Positions 39,265 to 50,905 of a DNA stretch of 64,000 nt are shown in pieces (the first letter of the stretch is position 1; each line of letters opens with the position of its first letter). The DNA lies in contig CAJNOP010000036.1 of the NCBI GenBank assembly GCA_905250075.1, forward strand, positions 1,312,392-1,376,391, read 5' to 3'. Source of the stretch: Rotaria sp. Silwood1. Its lineage: Eukaryota; Rotifera; Eurotatoria; Philodinida; Philodinidae. The position numbers and the translations under genes were made by a program. The notes under the pieces are model-generated. The model ran no database searches. It saw nothing but the letters and a program-made list of their open reading frames with translations, and was not told where the DNA came from.

Positions 39265-40527
39265 ATGGATAGTAATAAATCATCGAAAGTATGTGAAGCT
39301 GAAGGGACTGCATGTAAAAAAGATGTACAAGCTTTGTGTTATCATTGTTCAAAAAATTTTTGTCGCATTCATTTAATTCAACATGCACAACTGACGGAAG
39401 ATATGAAACAAGCAAAATTGAATTCATTAGCTGATAAGTTTAATGAGCTATCATTAAGATTTGATAATATTTCCATTTCGGATAATATTCTTAAAATACC
39501 TTTTGTTCAATTAGAGAAATGGCGTACTGAAGCACTTGAAAAAATTGATCAAATAGTGGAGCAGAAGCATCAAGAACTTAATGATGAACTTGATAAGTAT
39601 CGGAAAGTTTTTTTTACAAAAAATGAAGAACAATTAATAAAGATGAACAATAGTAAAAGAATTATTGCAGAATTGATTCAAGAGTCTGATGCATCTGCTA
39701 ATCAAATTACTGATCTTCAGACATCAATTGATGAAACTGAGAATTATTTGAATTCGCTTATGACACATGAAATCAATGTTATTGCTACAACACCGATCTG
39801 GCGCGTTGATATTGAGAGTCAATTATTCGAACCTCAATCTATATTAAAAAATGAATTAACAGAGTTTAAGATCACTTATGTTCGTCTGAATGGTACCGTT
39901 CGAAATTATTACGTTAAGACAAAGAAAGATGGAAAAATCAGTGATCTAATAAACAGTTTTGTACGACAATATGTTCTGATCGAAGAATTTAGCCAGTCGC
40001 AGCAAAATTCGATAGATACTACTAATCATCACCCAAAATATGATTTCATTTTACCAACTGAAGTATATAACAATAGGGTTCATTCGTCATTCGACGATAA
40101 TCATTTATTAAATAGTATTTCCGATCGTGATTTGATCGTTTTCTATGAAACACCACATTCAATGAATGAGAAGAACTGTACAAATATTCTTATGCCATGT
40201 AGTTTTCGGCGACAAACAAACAAAATTCCGTTTGGCTTACCTATCTATCTGAACATACCTCGCCAAGGATGTCGCGGTCAACATATCCTGGATGCTTTAC
40301 GCGATTCATTGGGTAAATATTTTTGGCTTAATCCTAATACTGAGCAGCAACTTTACGAAGTATATCTTCAAGTTAAAGTTGATTACTTACCAAAGAGAAC
40401 CAATTTGAATGATGTTTTACAAAGTGAAATCATTTTTGGTGGACGAAAAACAAACCTAATCGTAGATATCTGCAGTCAGATTGCTGATGAATATGAACGA
40501 AGCATTTTGGAGCGATTCAATTTCTAA
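39265..40527 (+). CDS. B-box / coiled-coil protein with USP4/15-type Ubl-like C-terminus
   Basis: Intronless, 420 residues from ATG 39265 (the open frame begins four codons earlier at a GTG, not a likely start). Residues 10-40 are a B-box-like zinc site: C10, C17, C25, C28, C33, H36, H40. A predicted coiled coil spans about 85-175. From about 195 the protein contains FKITYVRLNGTVRNYYV, then TEVYNNRVHSSF, then LIVFYETP, then FGLPIYLNIPR. That order resembles the ubiquitin-like insert inside the catalytic domain of USP4/11/15 (human YNHRFH ... LFGQPFLMAVPR, from memory). The Cys and His boxes of a USP are absent, so it should not be a deubiquitinase. A ubiquitin-pathway adaptor is inferred. Paralogs lie at 45689..47082 and 47421..48198; unlike them it lacks the intron in the B-box. 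Confidence 0.65.
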   Translation: MDSNKSSKVCEAEGTACKKDVQALCYHCSKNFCRIHLIQHAQLTEDMKQAKLNSLADKFNELSLRFDNISISDNILKIPFVQLEKWRTEALEKIDQIVEQKHQELNDELDKYRKVFFTKNEEQLIKMNNSKRIIAELIQESDASANQITDLQTSIDETENYLNSLMTHEINVIATTPIWRVDIESQLFEPQSILKNELTEFKITYVRLNGTVRNYYVKTKKDGKISDLINSFVRQYVLIEEFSQSQQNSIDTTNHHPKYDFILPTEVYNNRVHSSFDDNHLLNSISDRDLIVFYETPHSMNEKNCTNILMPCSFRRQTNKIPFGLPIYLNIPRQGCRGQHILDALRDSLGKYFWLNPNTEQQLYEVYLQVKVDYLPKRTNLNDVLQSEIIFGGRKTNLIVDICSQIADEYERSILERFNF

Positions 40528-41923
40528 TAAACTTTTCATATTTTATATAATTTATTCCCTTGTATCCATTCAAGAATTTTATAATTAAAAAAAAATATAA
40601 AGTTCCAAATCTATGAAATAATTGTGTTAAAGACGTCATTTATAGTTAGTTCACTCAATGATATTTTGTGTTTTCAAGGTGATATCAGAAATAGCTAATG
40701 ATTCAGTGAGAAATGTAACGGATTATTTTTCTATACTTATTCTTTTAGAACACTCAAGTCTTATTAATAAACCTAGATCATTCAATAAAATAAGTAATAA
40801 TGAAAAGCCTTTTAAACTTATCTCTTGTTTTGATATTAAATTATCAAATCTTCACAGGAGTAAAACGAATTACGTCAGAGCATAAATGAAAAGAATAGTG
40901 ATTCTTCATAGATATTTTAATAATGAAATTGTCAATAAGTTATGCAATTTAATTATTGAGTCTAATTGAGACCAAATTGTCATGAACAGCTTGATTATGT
41001 TATTTGTAATAGCTTTGCCAAATGTGCTGTATTTATACAGATCTGTAGAAGTTTCTCGTTTTGATATGGTCGAATAGTGCATTAATCACCTTATCAAACC
41101 ATATAGTTTTCATTTTATTTACGTTGAGTCTCTTCCAAAAAATTGGACACATTTTAAAAAAATCAGTCATCAACACTTCTTGAATCCAGCAACTTTCAAA
41201 TTACTTTTGCGATAGTTTTTTTTACTATCCCCTAGAGTAGAGAAATCTTTTATTTTTATATAGAATAATAGACCGTTCTTTTTTCTACAGAACTATATAT
41301 TTTTTTGTTGGACTTATGGAGGTATGGGTTTATATCTTCCATTTACAAACACTTTGACACCCAGTCTCGATGAAATCTACTAGAGTCGTTTATAAACTAA
41401 AAGGTTTATTCAGTGCAAAATTTCAACTACAGGTCACTTGCTCTTTAGGGCCACAATCAAACAAATTTTAGCAGCTTAATGAGAATTCATGTTTGAGTAG
41501 TCCCCCTCAGTCATGGTAAAATTATCATATTTAAAGATGATTTTATGATTATGAGAAAAACTCGAAAAAGAGAGAGGAAGTACAAATATAATGGTCGAAA
41601 ACTTCTCAAGTACTAAATATAAGCAGATTAGGTAAACATATCTATAACTCTTCTAAGATCTCCCAGAAATATAACAATTTCAGAATGATTCAGAGTGTAT
41701 CATTCAAATTTGTTATTTATTAGTAATAATATGCCGTTTAAATGTGGTTTTACTGAGACCGTTTCCGAATTGATGATCTGTGCGCTAATGAAAACAAGAC
41801 GCATTCAAATGCGCTTTGCAGAATGCGTTTTTAATCAATCTGCATCTGTTTCTATCAATGAACGCTGCTTTGTATAATTTGTTTTTCGTGATTCAATGAC
41901 ATTGCCACATGAATTTGATTTTC
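40528..41923. other. Intergenic stretch, no recognisable gene
   Basis: No supported gene. The open frame at 40658..40885 shows no similarity to the adjacent B-box gene despite following it closely. Confidence 0.5.
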
Positions 41924-44023
41924 TCATTCTAACTTATCCTGGTTCACTGTTGTTGTCCGTTGATTTCCTTCACCACCAATGCCGAACAGATCTTTTGCAT
42001 GTTTCATTGCAAACACTTTATAATCATTTTCCTTGCCTTCATATAATGTCGTCAACAGTGGTAAGTAAATCTTCATATCTTCTGTCATCTTGATTGATCG
42101 AACGAAATCTCTTTTCGACAAATGTTTATTCTTCTGGTAAAATTGTTCAACTAATTCAATCATTCGATAATATTTTGGTTTTATTTTTTTTTCCATTTCA
42201 TCGATTCTCTTTAATGTTTCTGTATCATCGTTAAACAATGCCGCCAAATCATCTGCATTTCCGTTAATGATAGCTTCGAATAGTGATCTTGGTGAATTCT
42301 CGCTTCCACCGTCTCCATAAACCATAAAGTATTTTTGTGTTTTAATTTTGACAAGATAGGATCGTTGATCAGGTTGAATAATCTCAATAACATAACCTTC
42401 GCCATGAGTTTGTTGATAAGTATCTTGGAGTAATTGTTTTTGTGTTACATCAGGTAGAATGGATTCAAACGGAACGAGATGGTCGAGACTTATAGGCAAA
42501 TTATTTTCAAGAAGAAATCTTTTTAATCGAGTACCGAACAAAGTGTGACCATCAGTATGTGATCGAATAGATAGAATAGTGAGTTGTGGTTGTGGATAGG
42601 AAACAAAAACGTGATTAGAAGGCGATGTATATTCCATATTGACAGTATAGTTGAGATGAACCAGCTGTTCGATTTCACATTTAAAGTCATCTTAAAAAAC
42701 AACAATCAAGATATTGAATACACATAAATTATGTTTTGATTCTCTTAGCAATTATTATATTTATGCTATCACTATGGAGAAGAAGAATGCATCATACATA
42801 CGGCCAAGAACCATTTTATCTCGGCCTTTCTTTCATATTTTTATTCTTGTTACTAGATCATCCTTTCTTCGTAAGAATTCGATTGATCATGGCTTAGATT
42901 TTCAAAGCTCTTTGTCTTATGTATATCGAAGAACAAGAAATATTTTCTCCTGTTTCATTCTACAATCGTTTCAGAATCAGTAGAGATAATCATAGAACTT
43001 GATGGAGTGGAAGATTACACCCTTACTAGTTACCCTTTCGTCGACGCTTCCCTGATAATGAAAACAATCAATCAGCTACAAGGAAAAAATTCATAGAATA
43101 CTTCGTATTAAGTATTAGATAGGTGGTCTATCCACGTATCGAGAGACTTTTTCCTGAAAAGTGCAAGTTATACCGACACCCAAAAATTATTCTGTCAGAA
43201 AAAAATTCTTTTCACCTTCAAACTGAATATCCTTTTTTCGTCTTTTCTTTTTTTTTCTATGACAAAGTTTCTTTTAAACTACGATTCTTTCCATATCACT
43301 CAAAATCACGCTAAATGTTTTCGTCATTCCGTCATGATCTTTTATTCTACCTATAGAATCTATTCAAAAACTTCAAACTTAATAGAGCTGTAGCAGAATA
43401 TAAGGCATCCCGAGCTACTTAGTCACTAAAGTTTCCGTATCTAACAACTTTGAATTGAGCGAGATGGAAATGTTTAAAGCGGATAAAAGGTAATTCATTC
43501 TAACTTAGATAGGCGAGAGACTGCTTTCACTCACTTTTTAAAAACTTATGACGATGTATGTATCCCATTACTTACCCACGAGTAATTGCATCGCTTCCAG
43601 AACTTGATTTGATGTTAACGATTGTTTTGATTTAAGTCGAAGGACTTGTTCTTTTGAAGTTCTTCCATGTAAAAATGTTGACATCAATGCTCCATCCATT
43701 TTCTCCATTTTGTCTCCTAATCGACCACGTTCATGATATTGTTTTTGACCGAAACCTTCTTCATAATCGAAAATTCTCTCTGGTGGTAAAGAAACAAGTT
43801 TTACATTGTTCGAATTTGTAATGTTAAACATTGTTCCACAACTATTCAAGGCTGCTGTACGCGTCTTAAACCTTCCATATGAGCAAAGACGATGATTGAA
43901 TATACGATAATTTATGGCATGTAAACGAATGTCTTTGTAATAGAAAGCATCATCTTGGGAACAAAGACTCATTAAATCATCATAGAGTGTATCGATGTTT
44001 ATTGTCATCGAGGTAATAGTCAT
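41924..44023 (-). CDS. T4 Rnl1-like RNA ligase, intact and intron-bearing
   Basis: Two exons on the minus strand: 43576..44023 and 41924..42690 (GT-AG, phase 1), 404 residues. It follows phage T4 RNA ligase 1 (374 aa) along its length: LYDDLMSLC, then YRIFNHRLCSY, then the nucleotidyl-transferase motif I K-M-D-G with the adenylated lysine near residue 108 (K99 in T4), a later VNMEYTSPSNHVFVSY equivalent to motif IIIa, motif IV EGYVIEI, and motif V KIK. The C-terminal helical domain is present too (LFEAIINGNADDL). Rnl1 enzymes join RNA 3'-OH and 5'-phosphate ends through an AMP-enzyme intermediate and repair cleaved tRNA. The frame opens upstream with a GTG; ATG at 44023 or 44008 are the real candidates. 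An 885-bp intron and host-like codon use indicate an established eukaryotic gene, probably of phage or bacterial ancestry. Confidence 0.85.
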
Positions 44024-45688
44024 GATAACAATTAAAAATGAAGAAGATGAAATTCTGCTACTTATATTATCTTTCACATTGTAATTTCACAACGAATAGT
44101 TATTGCGAAACTTTCTAGTAGAAACCGAAAGAAAAAATGGATGCTTACTCATTGATACACATGGTATCCTTCGTCATTCTGTTGTCATAATGTATTTGAG
44201 AATAAAAAAAAAAGAAAGAGAATAAATCGATGCGAAGCTACCGCAACCATCAATCATATATCAGATATGTTGGATCAATAAGAAAATGAGCATAAAACAC
44301 CTACCTCAAGTCATGGAGTACGTACGTAGTTTCTATAGTCACCCAGAGAATAATCTATCTGAAACAAGTGACACCAGAACTGAAAAAAAACAGAAACGAT
44401 TTCACAGTTCATAATATGGCACTGAAACTTTAAAAACTCAAAAATGTCATCAACAATACATAGTGCAATAAAATTCTTCACCAATGCAACTGTTTCTACT
44501 TACAGAAGTACTGAGCACCAGCCGAAAATGAAGTATATCAAGATTTTCCGATAATTTCACTCCAAAACTCATACATCTTTACGAGCAATGTCTTTTCACA
44601 AAGTCGTACGATCTCGCCATCGCAAGCTCTACACACCTGCAATACAATTTTTTCTGACCCATAATATATCAATTTGTCGCCGTCGCCACTCTCTATATCC
44701 GATTCAGAATTCAATTTTGCATTGAATGGAAAGAAACTGATGCACCAGATTTGTTTCGGAGTAAATCAGGTGTCCTTCTTGCGTTAGATGGGGGCTAGAT
44801 GTTTGCAAAGTTCCACATCCCACACTCACACCCTCTCAAGTCCTTCTGTATCTCTTGCTTCACTCTAGCAAGGCAAAGAATATCTTCTTAACTTGCAGAA
44901 GTGATATGCATTTATTGTCACAGAGACGACAATCTTTTCCTAATATCATCCGATTCATTGATAGCTAGAATCTCAAAGAAAATCTCTCCTCAAAACTCGG
45001 TAGTGGTACGTATTCAGAGTGAACACAACAAAGCAATTTTTTTCATAAAATCTGAATCACTCATTGCCCAGGCTTTAAAGTCAATTCATTTGATGTAGAG
45101 TACAATTGTGTATTGGATTAGACCCTTCCAAGTCTTTACTTTCGTTTTTGAAAATACAAAATTGGTTCACAATATGCAGTAGAGCTCCTTAGAGAAGGTT
45201 ACAACAATTAAGTTTATCTTCGATATCGTCCGAACTGTCCGTTGCCCCGATCTGAAAGGAGCATCATTTCATGTAGAGTTCAATTTTGCATCGAATGCAG
45301 CCCTTCTTTGTCTCTACATTCACGTTGAAGGGCTGAAAAGGTTCTCCCTATAAAAGATTTCAAAAGAGCAATGAACTTTCAAAATGAGCAAGTAGTTTCA
45401 AAACTCTTCTTCAACGTTGGAATCTATCGACGATTATTGACTTAATAGCTTGTAATTCGATTTGATGTTTCATGATTAGGAACTCATCAAATTATTTTCA
45501 GTAATTCTCATGTAAATAAAATATATTGGTCAAAACAAAAAATATAATAAATAAATAAAAACAAGATATGGCTGATATATTTTTTGACATCAAAATACGT
45601 TGAAAACCACGTTCATCGTTGATATCACTGATCAAGAAAGTGTATGAAGAGAAAGAAAAAACTTTCTCAACAAGATTGATAGTCACCA
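44024..45688. other. Intergenic stretch with degenerate repeated blocks
   Basis: Blocks resembling ATGTAGAGTTCAATTTTGCAT recur near 44708, 45093 and 45271; the last two are 178 bp apart and share neighbouring words, suggesting an old tandem repeat. No gene recognised. Confidence 0.35.
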
Positions 45689-47082
45689 TTATTTTCGACT
45701 CTTTCGCCACTTATCATTATTCTTCAAAATTCCATCTAAGCGAGTCAAATTTGTTATCTCTTTGTGTATTGATGATTGACCATTATTAACAAGATTAACA
45801 ACAAGTATGGCATTATCAGCCATCAGTAAATGATCATCAATAACTTCATCTGCCCATTCATTAAGTATTGTTGCTGTACTTATTTGATGATCATCCGAAA
45901 CAATTCTAACTTCATAATGAATATTATTATTATCAACTATAAGAGGAAAACATATTTTGAGTATTTTATCTAATGCATTAATAACATCTCGACCTCGACA
46001 TTGAAAACGTGGTACATTAAGTAAAATTGGTAATCCAAATTTAATATTCCATGGTAGACCATCTTCAAATCGACATAAGATAAGACAATATTGTTGAAGA
46101 TTACATATATTCAATTCAAATGGAGTTTCATATAAAACAAGTTCATCGATTTTATTAAAAATCATTTTTAATTGTATATCATTCGTAAATCTTTGACGAA
46201 CACGATTTTGACTAACTTCTGTTACTAAACAATAATCATGTTTACATTTTTCCATACTAAAATCATTTTCTGTCATAATAAATTGATCAATTAAATCTTT
46301 TATAGTTCCATTAACTTCAACTAATACATAATGACAAGTAACAATACCTGATAAACGAACATATTTTAAACGAAATTCTAATTGATGAATAATTGATGAT
46401 ACAGAAATTGTTGATGATGATGATGATGATGACAATAGACTAGGTGGTTTCCAATCATTTAATCGCATTCGAATATTAATTGAATGAATTAAAGGACGAT
46501 TTGATAGAACTTCAATTGAATGTTTATCAAATATATTTGAATCATGTTGAATTTGTTCAATTGATTTTCGTAAATTTGACATATCTTTATTAGCTACTTG
46601 TGTTTTACGAAATAATTCAGCAATTTTTTGTTTATAACGAGCTACTTTTTCTAATTGTTCATTTCGTATTGTATCAAATATTTGACGATATTCATCAATT
46701 TTAATTCGAATTTCTTGAAATTTTTTTTCAACAATATCATCTATTTGATGATAAGCATCTATACGCCATTGTTCAATTTTTAAAAATGGTTCATTAAGAA
46801 TATTCGTTGATATTGTTAAAGATTGAAGACGTGTTGATAAATTTGTAAGAATTGTAAAATAATCTTCAAGAGCTGAACGAGTTAATGCATCGATTAATTG
46901 TGCATGTTGAGTTAAATGATCAAGACATAAATCACGAGAACAATGATAACAATGTGCACTGAAGATAAAAATTCTTTATTGATAAAGAAAAAAAAGGAAT
47001 TTACAATTATTAAGTCTTACCGAGCTTCATTTTTACATTTTTCATTATCTTCTGCTTGACATGATTTGATAACTGTAGCCAT
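45689..47082 (-). CDS. B-box / coiled-coil protein with USP4/15-type Ubl-like C-terminus
   Basis: Two exons on the minus strand: 47021..47082 and 45689..46958 (62-bp... intron is 46959..47020), 443 residues. The N-terminal zinc site reads C-x-AED-x3-C, then AHCYHCSRDLC and H/H ligands, as in the gene at 39265. Next come a coiled coil (about 85-190) and a short Ser run. The C-terminal module has LRYVRLSG-like spacing (FRLKYVRLSGIVTCHYV), TEVSQNRVRQRF, LVLYETP and FGLPILLNVPRFQCRG, aligning with the same places in the 39265 gene and resembling the USP4/15 ubiquitin-like insert. There is no protease core. The phase-2 intron splits the B-box at the same place as in 47421..48198. A ubiquitin-pathway scaffold or adaptor role is inferred, not shown. 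Confidence 0.65.
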
Positions 47083-47420
47083 TGTTTGATTTTTCAATAT
47101 AGACGATAAACTATAGTTCGATATCTTTTTATTTATTTAACAGATTAAATGGCAAACATTCTTCTAAGAGAAAACACAGTCACTTATTTTCTTTTCTCTC
47201 TGTTATTCCGATTATTATTTCAGAGCTAAATTCCATAAATACTTAGTGAAGATAAATAACTGCGCATTATCAATGAAAAATGCATTCAAACAGAATATCT
47301 TTTTTCAATATCAAAAAATAGCAATGAATAATCATAAAATATCCATACAGTTTCTTTTATTTTGTTAAAGAAAAAACAATATGAACAACGATAATTAAAT
47401 GTTCATAAATAAGATATTTG

Positions 47421-48198
47421 TTATAATAACGAAACAGATAATGATCGTTTTTTATCTAAATGTTGTTTATTTCCATTATTCATAAATTCTTTTAATTCTG
47501 AACGTGTATTTCTTGTCGATTGTGTTGATGAAGTAACAATTGGAGATGATGATTGATTAATTCGTGAAGTTTGTAAATCAAAAAAATTTGTTCGAATATT
47601 AACAAAAAAAGCATAAGTAGAAACTTTAATTGAATGTTTTTCAATAGAATGTAAAAAAATTTTTGTTTCATTAATTTTATCTTCTAAATATTTAATTTCT
47701 TTATTAGCCACATGTGTTTGTTGAGATAAATTATTTAATTGTTTTTTTAATAATTCAATTTTTTGTTTTTGTTCATTTGTTTTTTCTGTAAATATAATTC
47801 GATATTCAGAAATTTTTCGTTGAATTTCTTGATGTTTTTGTTCAGCTAATTGATCTAATTTTTGATGAGCATCTGTACGCCATTTTTCCAATTGAATAAA
47901 TGGATATTCTAATATACGTGATGATATTGAAAGAAATTCAAATTTATTATATAAATCATTTAAAATTTTTTCATGTGAATATAAAAATGTTCGTGTTTGA
48001 CTATCAATAAATTGTGAATGTTCAGTAAAATGTGTTAAACATAAATCACGTGAACAATGAAAACATTTTGCTCTTTAAAAAATTACTATTTTTTTTTCTT
48101 TTGAAAAGTAGAATTAATTCTATTTACCTGGCATCTTTTTCACAATTGATTCCATTATCATTTGCTTGACATGGTTTTGATTCAATAGTTGTGGTCAT
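47421..48198 (-). CDS. Short B-box / coiled-coil paralog lacking the Ubl-like module
   Basis: Two exons on the minus strand: 48128..48198 and 47421..48072, separated by a 55-bp GT-AG intron, 240 residues. The B-box-like site has AKCFHCSRDLCLTHFTEH, then a coiled coil (FIQLEKWRTDAHQKLDQLAEQ) closely matching the equivalent region of the gene at 39265 (FVQLEKWRTEALEKIDQIVEQ). The frame ends after a basic Ser/Asn-rich tail with no trace of the C-terminal module found in its two paralogs. It may be a natural short form that could pair with the longer proteins through the coiled coil, or a 3'-truncated duplicate. It is head-to-tail with the gene at 45689..47082, about 340 bp upstream of it. Confidence 0.65.
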
Positions 48199-50284
48199 TT
48201 TAATCTAAAACAAAAAAATATTGTTTTCATTTTGGTAAATATGTAATGAGTAAAGATTCAACTTTGACATATCTTTAATGAAACTGTTCTAGCGATTGAT
48301 TCTGTAGAATGACTTTTGAAAAACACGTACCATCGAAGATTATATTGCATTGCTTAAAGATAAACAAATTCTTTTCTTACTATGCAAAAAACAAGAATAT
48401 TTCAATGGCGTAAAAGAAAGCAAAAAATAAATAACTAGAAAAAAAAATTACGAAATACAATCAATGATTTACTATGCAATTGAATATTTATTTAATAAGT
48501 CACATAATACAATATTCAATTGATGTATATATTTTTATTATTCTTCGTTTTATTATTAAACTTATCTGAGAATGCAACGTATGGGCACCCCTGAAACTTC
48601 AAATACGATAGAGAATGAAACGAATATTATACAGACACTCATTCAGAACTGCGCTTTTTTTCAATTGGAACACTGGCTTATTTATGGACACGGACTTTCA
48701 TGGTTAATTTGGCTTTTACGTATACGAGAGGTGTTTTATAATCACATATCAATGAAGCCATGGGTAATTTCGAATACTTATTAAAACTGCAAATTACTCG
48801 GGGCACTCATGATTATCTTTGTTTTAATTGTAAAAGATAACAATAGTGACCTCGGTATTTGATTATAAAAAATCTTGTACAAGTAAAAATCAAAATAACC
48901 ATAAGTATCTGTATCCACAACAAAAGGTTGCATTGCAGTTGGAAATAAAAAACGCTGTCAAGAATGAATGTCTGTATCATATTCGTTTCGAATTCTATAT
49001 TATTTTTTCAACTTTGGTGGTGTTCGTGAGTATATTCAGTTTTTACAGATACTTGTTGCATGGTCTAACATATTTTACTTCATTGTTAAAGTTTGATAAT
49101 GATAAATTTAATAACTTGAACAAACATATGTAAAATGATATATTCATAAACTAAACAACAAAATAAAAATAAAAACATTATATTTTTCTAATCAAAACTT
49201 CTATTATAAAGTTTATATATCGAATAATCAATTAGTTTCATTTTTATGTTCATTCTTTCTTTTTCTTGTATGGTCAATTTAAACAAGAATATATGCGTGT
49301 ATTATATCAGAAATCTAAACAGTTAATGAAAATATTATACAACATATGGTAGAAAATCGTTCATACAAGTATTAGACATATGAAAATCACTGTAATTCAT
49401 TCGATATAAAATTAACTCGTAGCATCCATTGTGGAATGGCTCAGTTAGATGAAATATGTCACTGTTTATTTAATTAATATTATATGGTAGGAGTAAAGAA
49501 AGTGATCAAAGACACACATAATAGTAATGCTTGATAAGAAGAAAAATGCAAAACTGATAGTAGATAGTACAGTTGTTAACATCTCAGTTAAAAACGATAT
49601 CTTTTCGTTTCATCAACACAATTTTTTTTGCACAATTTCAGAACTTTATTGTGAAGAAATCTTACTTCCTCAGAAAAATGCTTTCCATTATCGGATGTGA
49701 ATGTAGCTTTTGAGTTACTTTACTTCTGCACTTGTTCTGACACAACCCTAGAACAGGAGAGAGCGGTTAGCAATATCAGCTTAATGGAACTATTGTCACT
49801 CTCAATCCAAATTTATATGTAGTGATTGATGAATTAAAGAAAAATGATGCGTTTAACGCGCCTACAACGGAATAACTTCATAATAATATGAGCAAGCCTT
49901 TATGAAATAAAAAAGTTGCTTCTTAAAACCAACAAATTCTTGATTTAATGAAACGATACAAAAAGAGGTTCTTGCCATTAGATGAATACTTCAACAAGAT
50001 TAGTAAAACAATTGGTAAAGTATTATTATATTCATGTTTTATTGCTAATCTCTCATGAACTATTGAATTGTGTTCGGATTTTTATAATTACAATCACCTT
50101 CTTCAATACAAGATTTAATTAATTTTTTTCTTTCATAAAAATACTGATGAATAAAACATGTCGATGAAAAGAAAAAAAAGATTTGTTGATGAATTAGGCA
50201 TATTAATTAATTTCTCGCAATTTTTCAATAAAATGGGACTAAATCAATGAATATCACCACTGATACAAATGTTACACAATTATA
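48199..50284. other. Intergenic stretch, no recognisable gene
   Basis: Open frames at 48572..48784 and 48846..49133 have a hydrophobic segment each but no supporting similarity or splice structure. Confidence 0.45.
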
Positions 50285-50857
50285 AATATTCAAATTGATA
50301 TAATTCCATTATGAATCGATATCATACAACCAAGATAGACTAGCAATTGTACCATTTAGTTGATAATAGCCAACAAAAAGAAAACAAGGAAAATTAAGAA
50401 CTATTAGGACATTTAAAACACATGCAATAATAATTTGAATATTCTTTGACAGATCAGATCATGTCCGATGAAGATAATATAATGATCAATATCGATTGAG
50501 ATAAACAAAAAGAATACGCAGTCAAGCCAATGTTTGAGCAGAAACATAATTGAGAAAAAAAATAAATCTGCATGCTATTATGAAATAATGTCGAATGTGA
50601 ATATGATGTACGACTATAAGATAATCATCGAGATTTTATCCATATAACATGAGAATATCAACGACGGCCATTGGACGCATATAATGCAGTGTTGGTATCG
50701 CTCTGGTATTTCGAAATATTGATCGACAGAAAATAATAAATACTGTGATATTGAATATAGTGCCAACAATAATCAACGTTAATGAATAATAAGCAAAAAT
50801 TGGAGATGCTGCTGATGGTCCATTTGGTTTTATTGTTGTCATATTATTACTTGACAT
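50285..50857 (-). pseudogene. Decayed rhodopsin-type GPCR
   Basis: From ATG 50857 (minus) the frame gives a short extracellular end, a first transmembrane helix (SLTLIIVGTIFNITVFIIF) and RNTRAIPTLHYMRPMAVVDIL, the start of helix 2, then a stop at 50636. Below it, pieces in other frames still look like GPCR parts: LAWLRILFVYLNRY near 50500-50540, where helix 3 and its DRY-like end belong, and a helix-4-like hydrophobic stretch near 50350-50440. At least one frameshift and two stops separate these pieces, and helices 5-7 are missing. Many peptide-receptor-like GPCR genes with this N-terminal style occur in rotifers; the ligand cannot be guessed. Confidence 0.55.
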
Positions 50858-50905
50858 TATGTAATAAATTGTTATTTGTAAAAATTTTTTTTTCTCTTGA
50901 AACAA

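Noticed and set aside
40658-40885. Open frame just after the B-box gene
   Set aside because: No similarity to the Ubl-like module or any known protein; no splice link.
44690-45340. Candidate 178-bp tandem repeat
   Set aside because: Only two blocks keep a clear spacing and the rest is too degenerate to call a separate repeat; noted in the intergenic entry.
48572-49133. Two open frames with hydrophobic segments
   Set aside because: Different frames, no splice signals joining them, no recognisable family.
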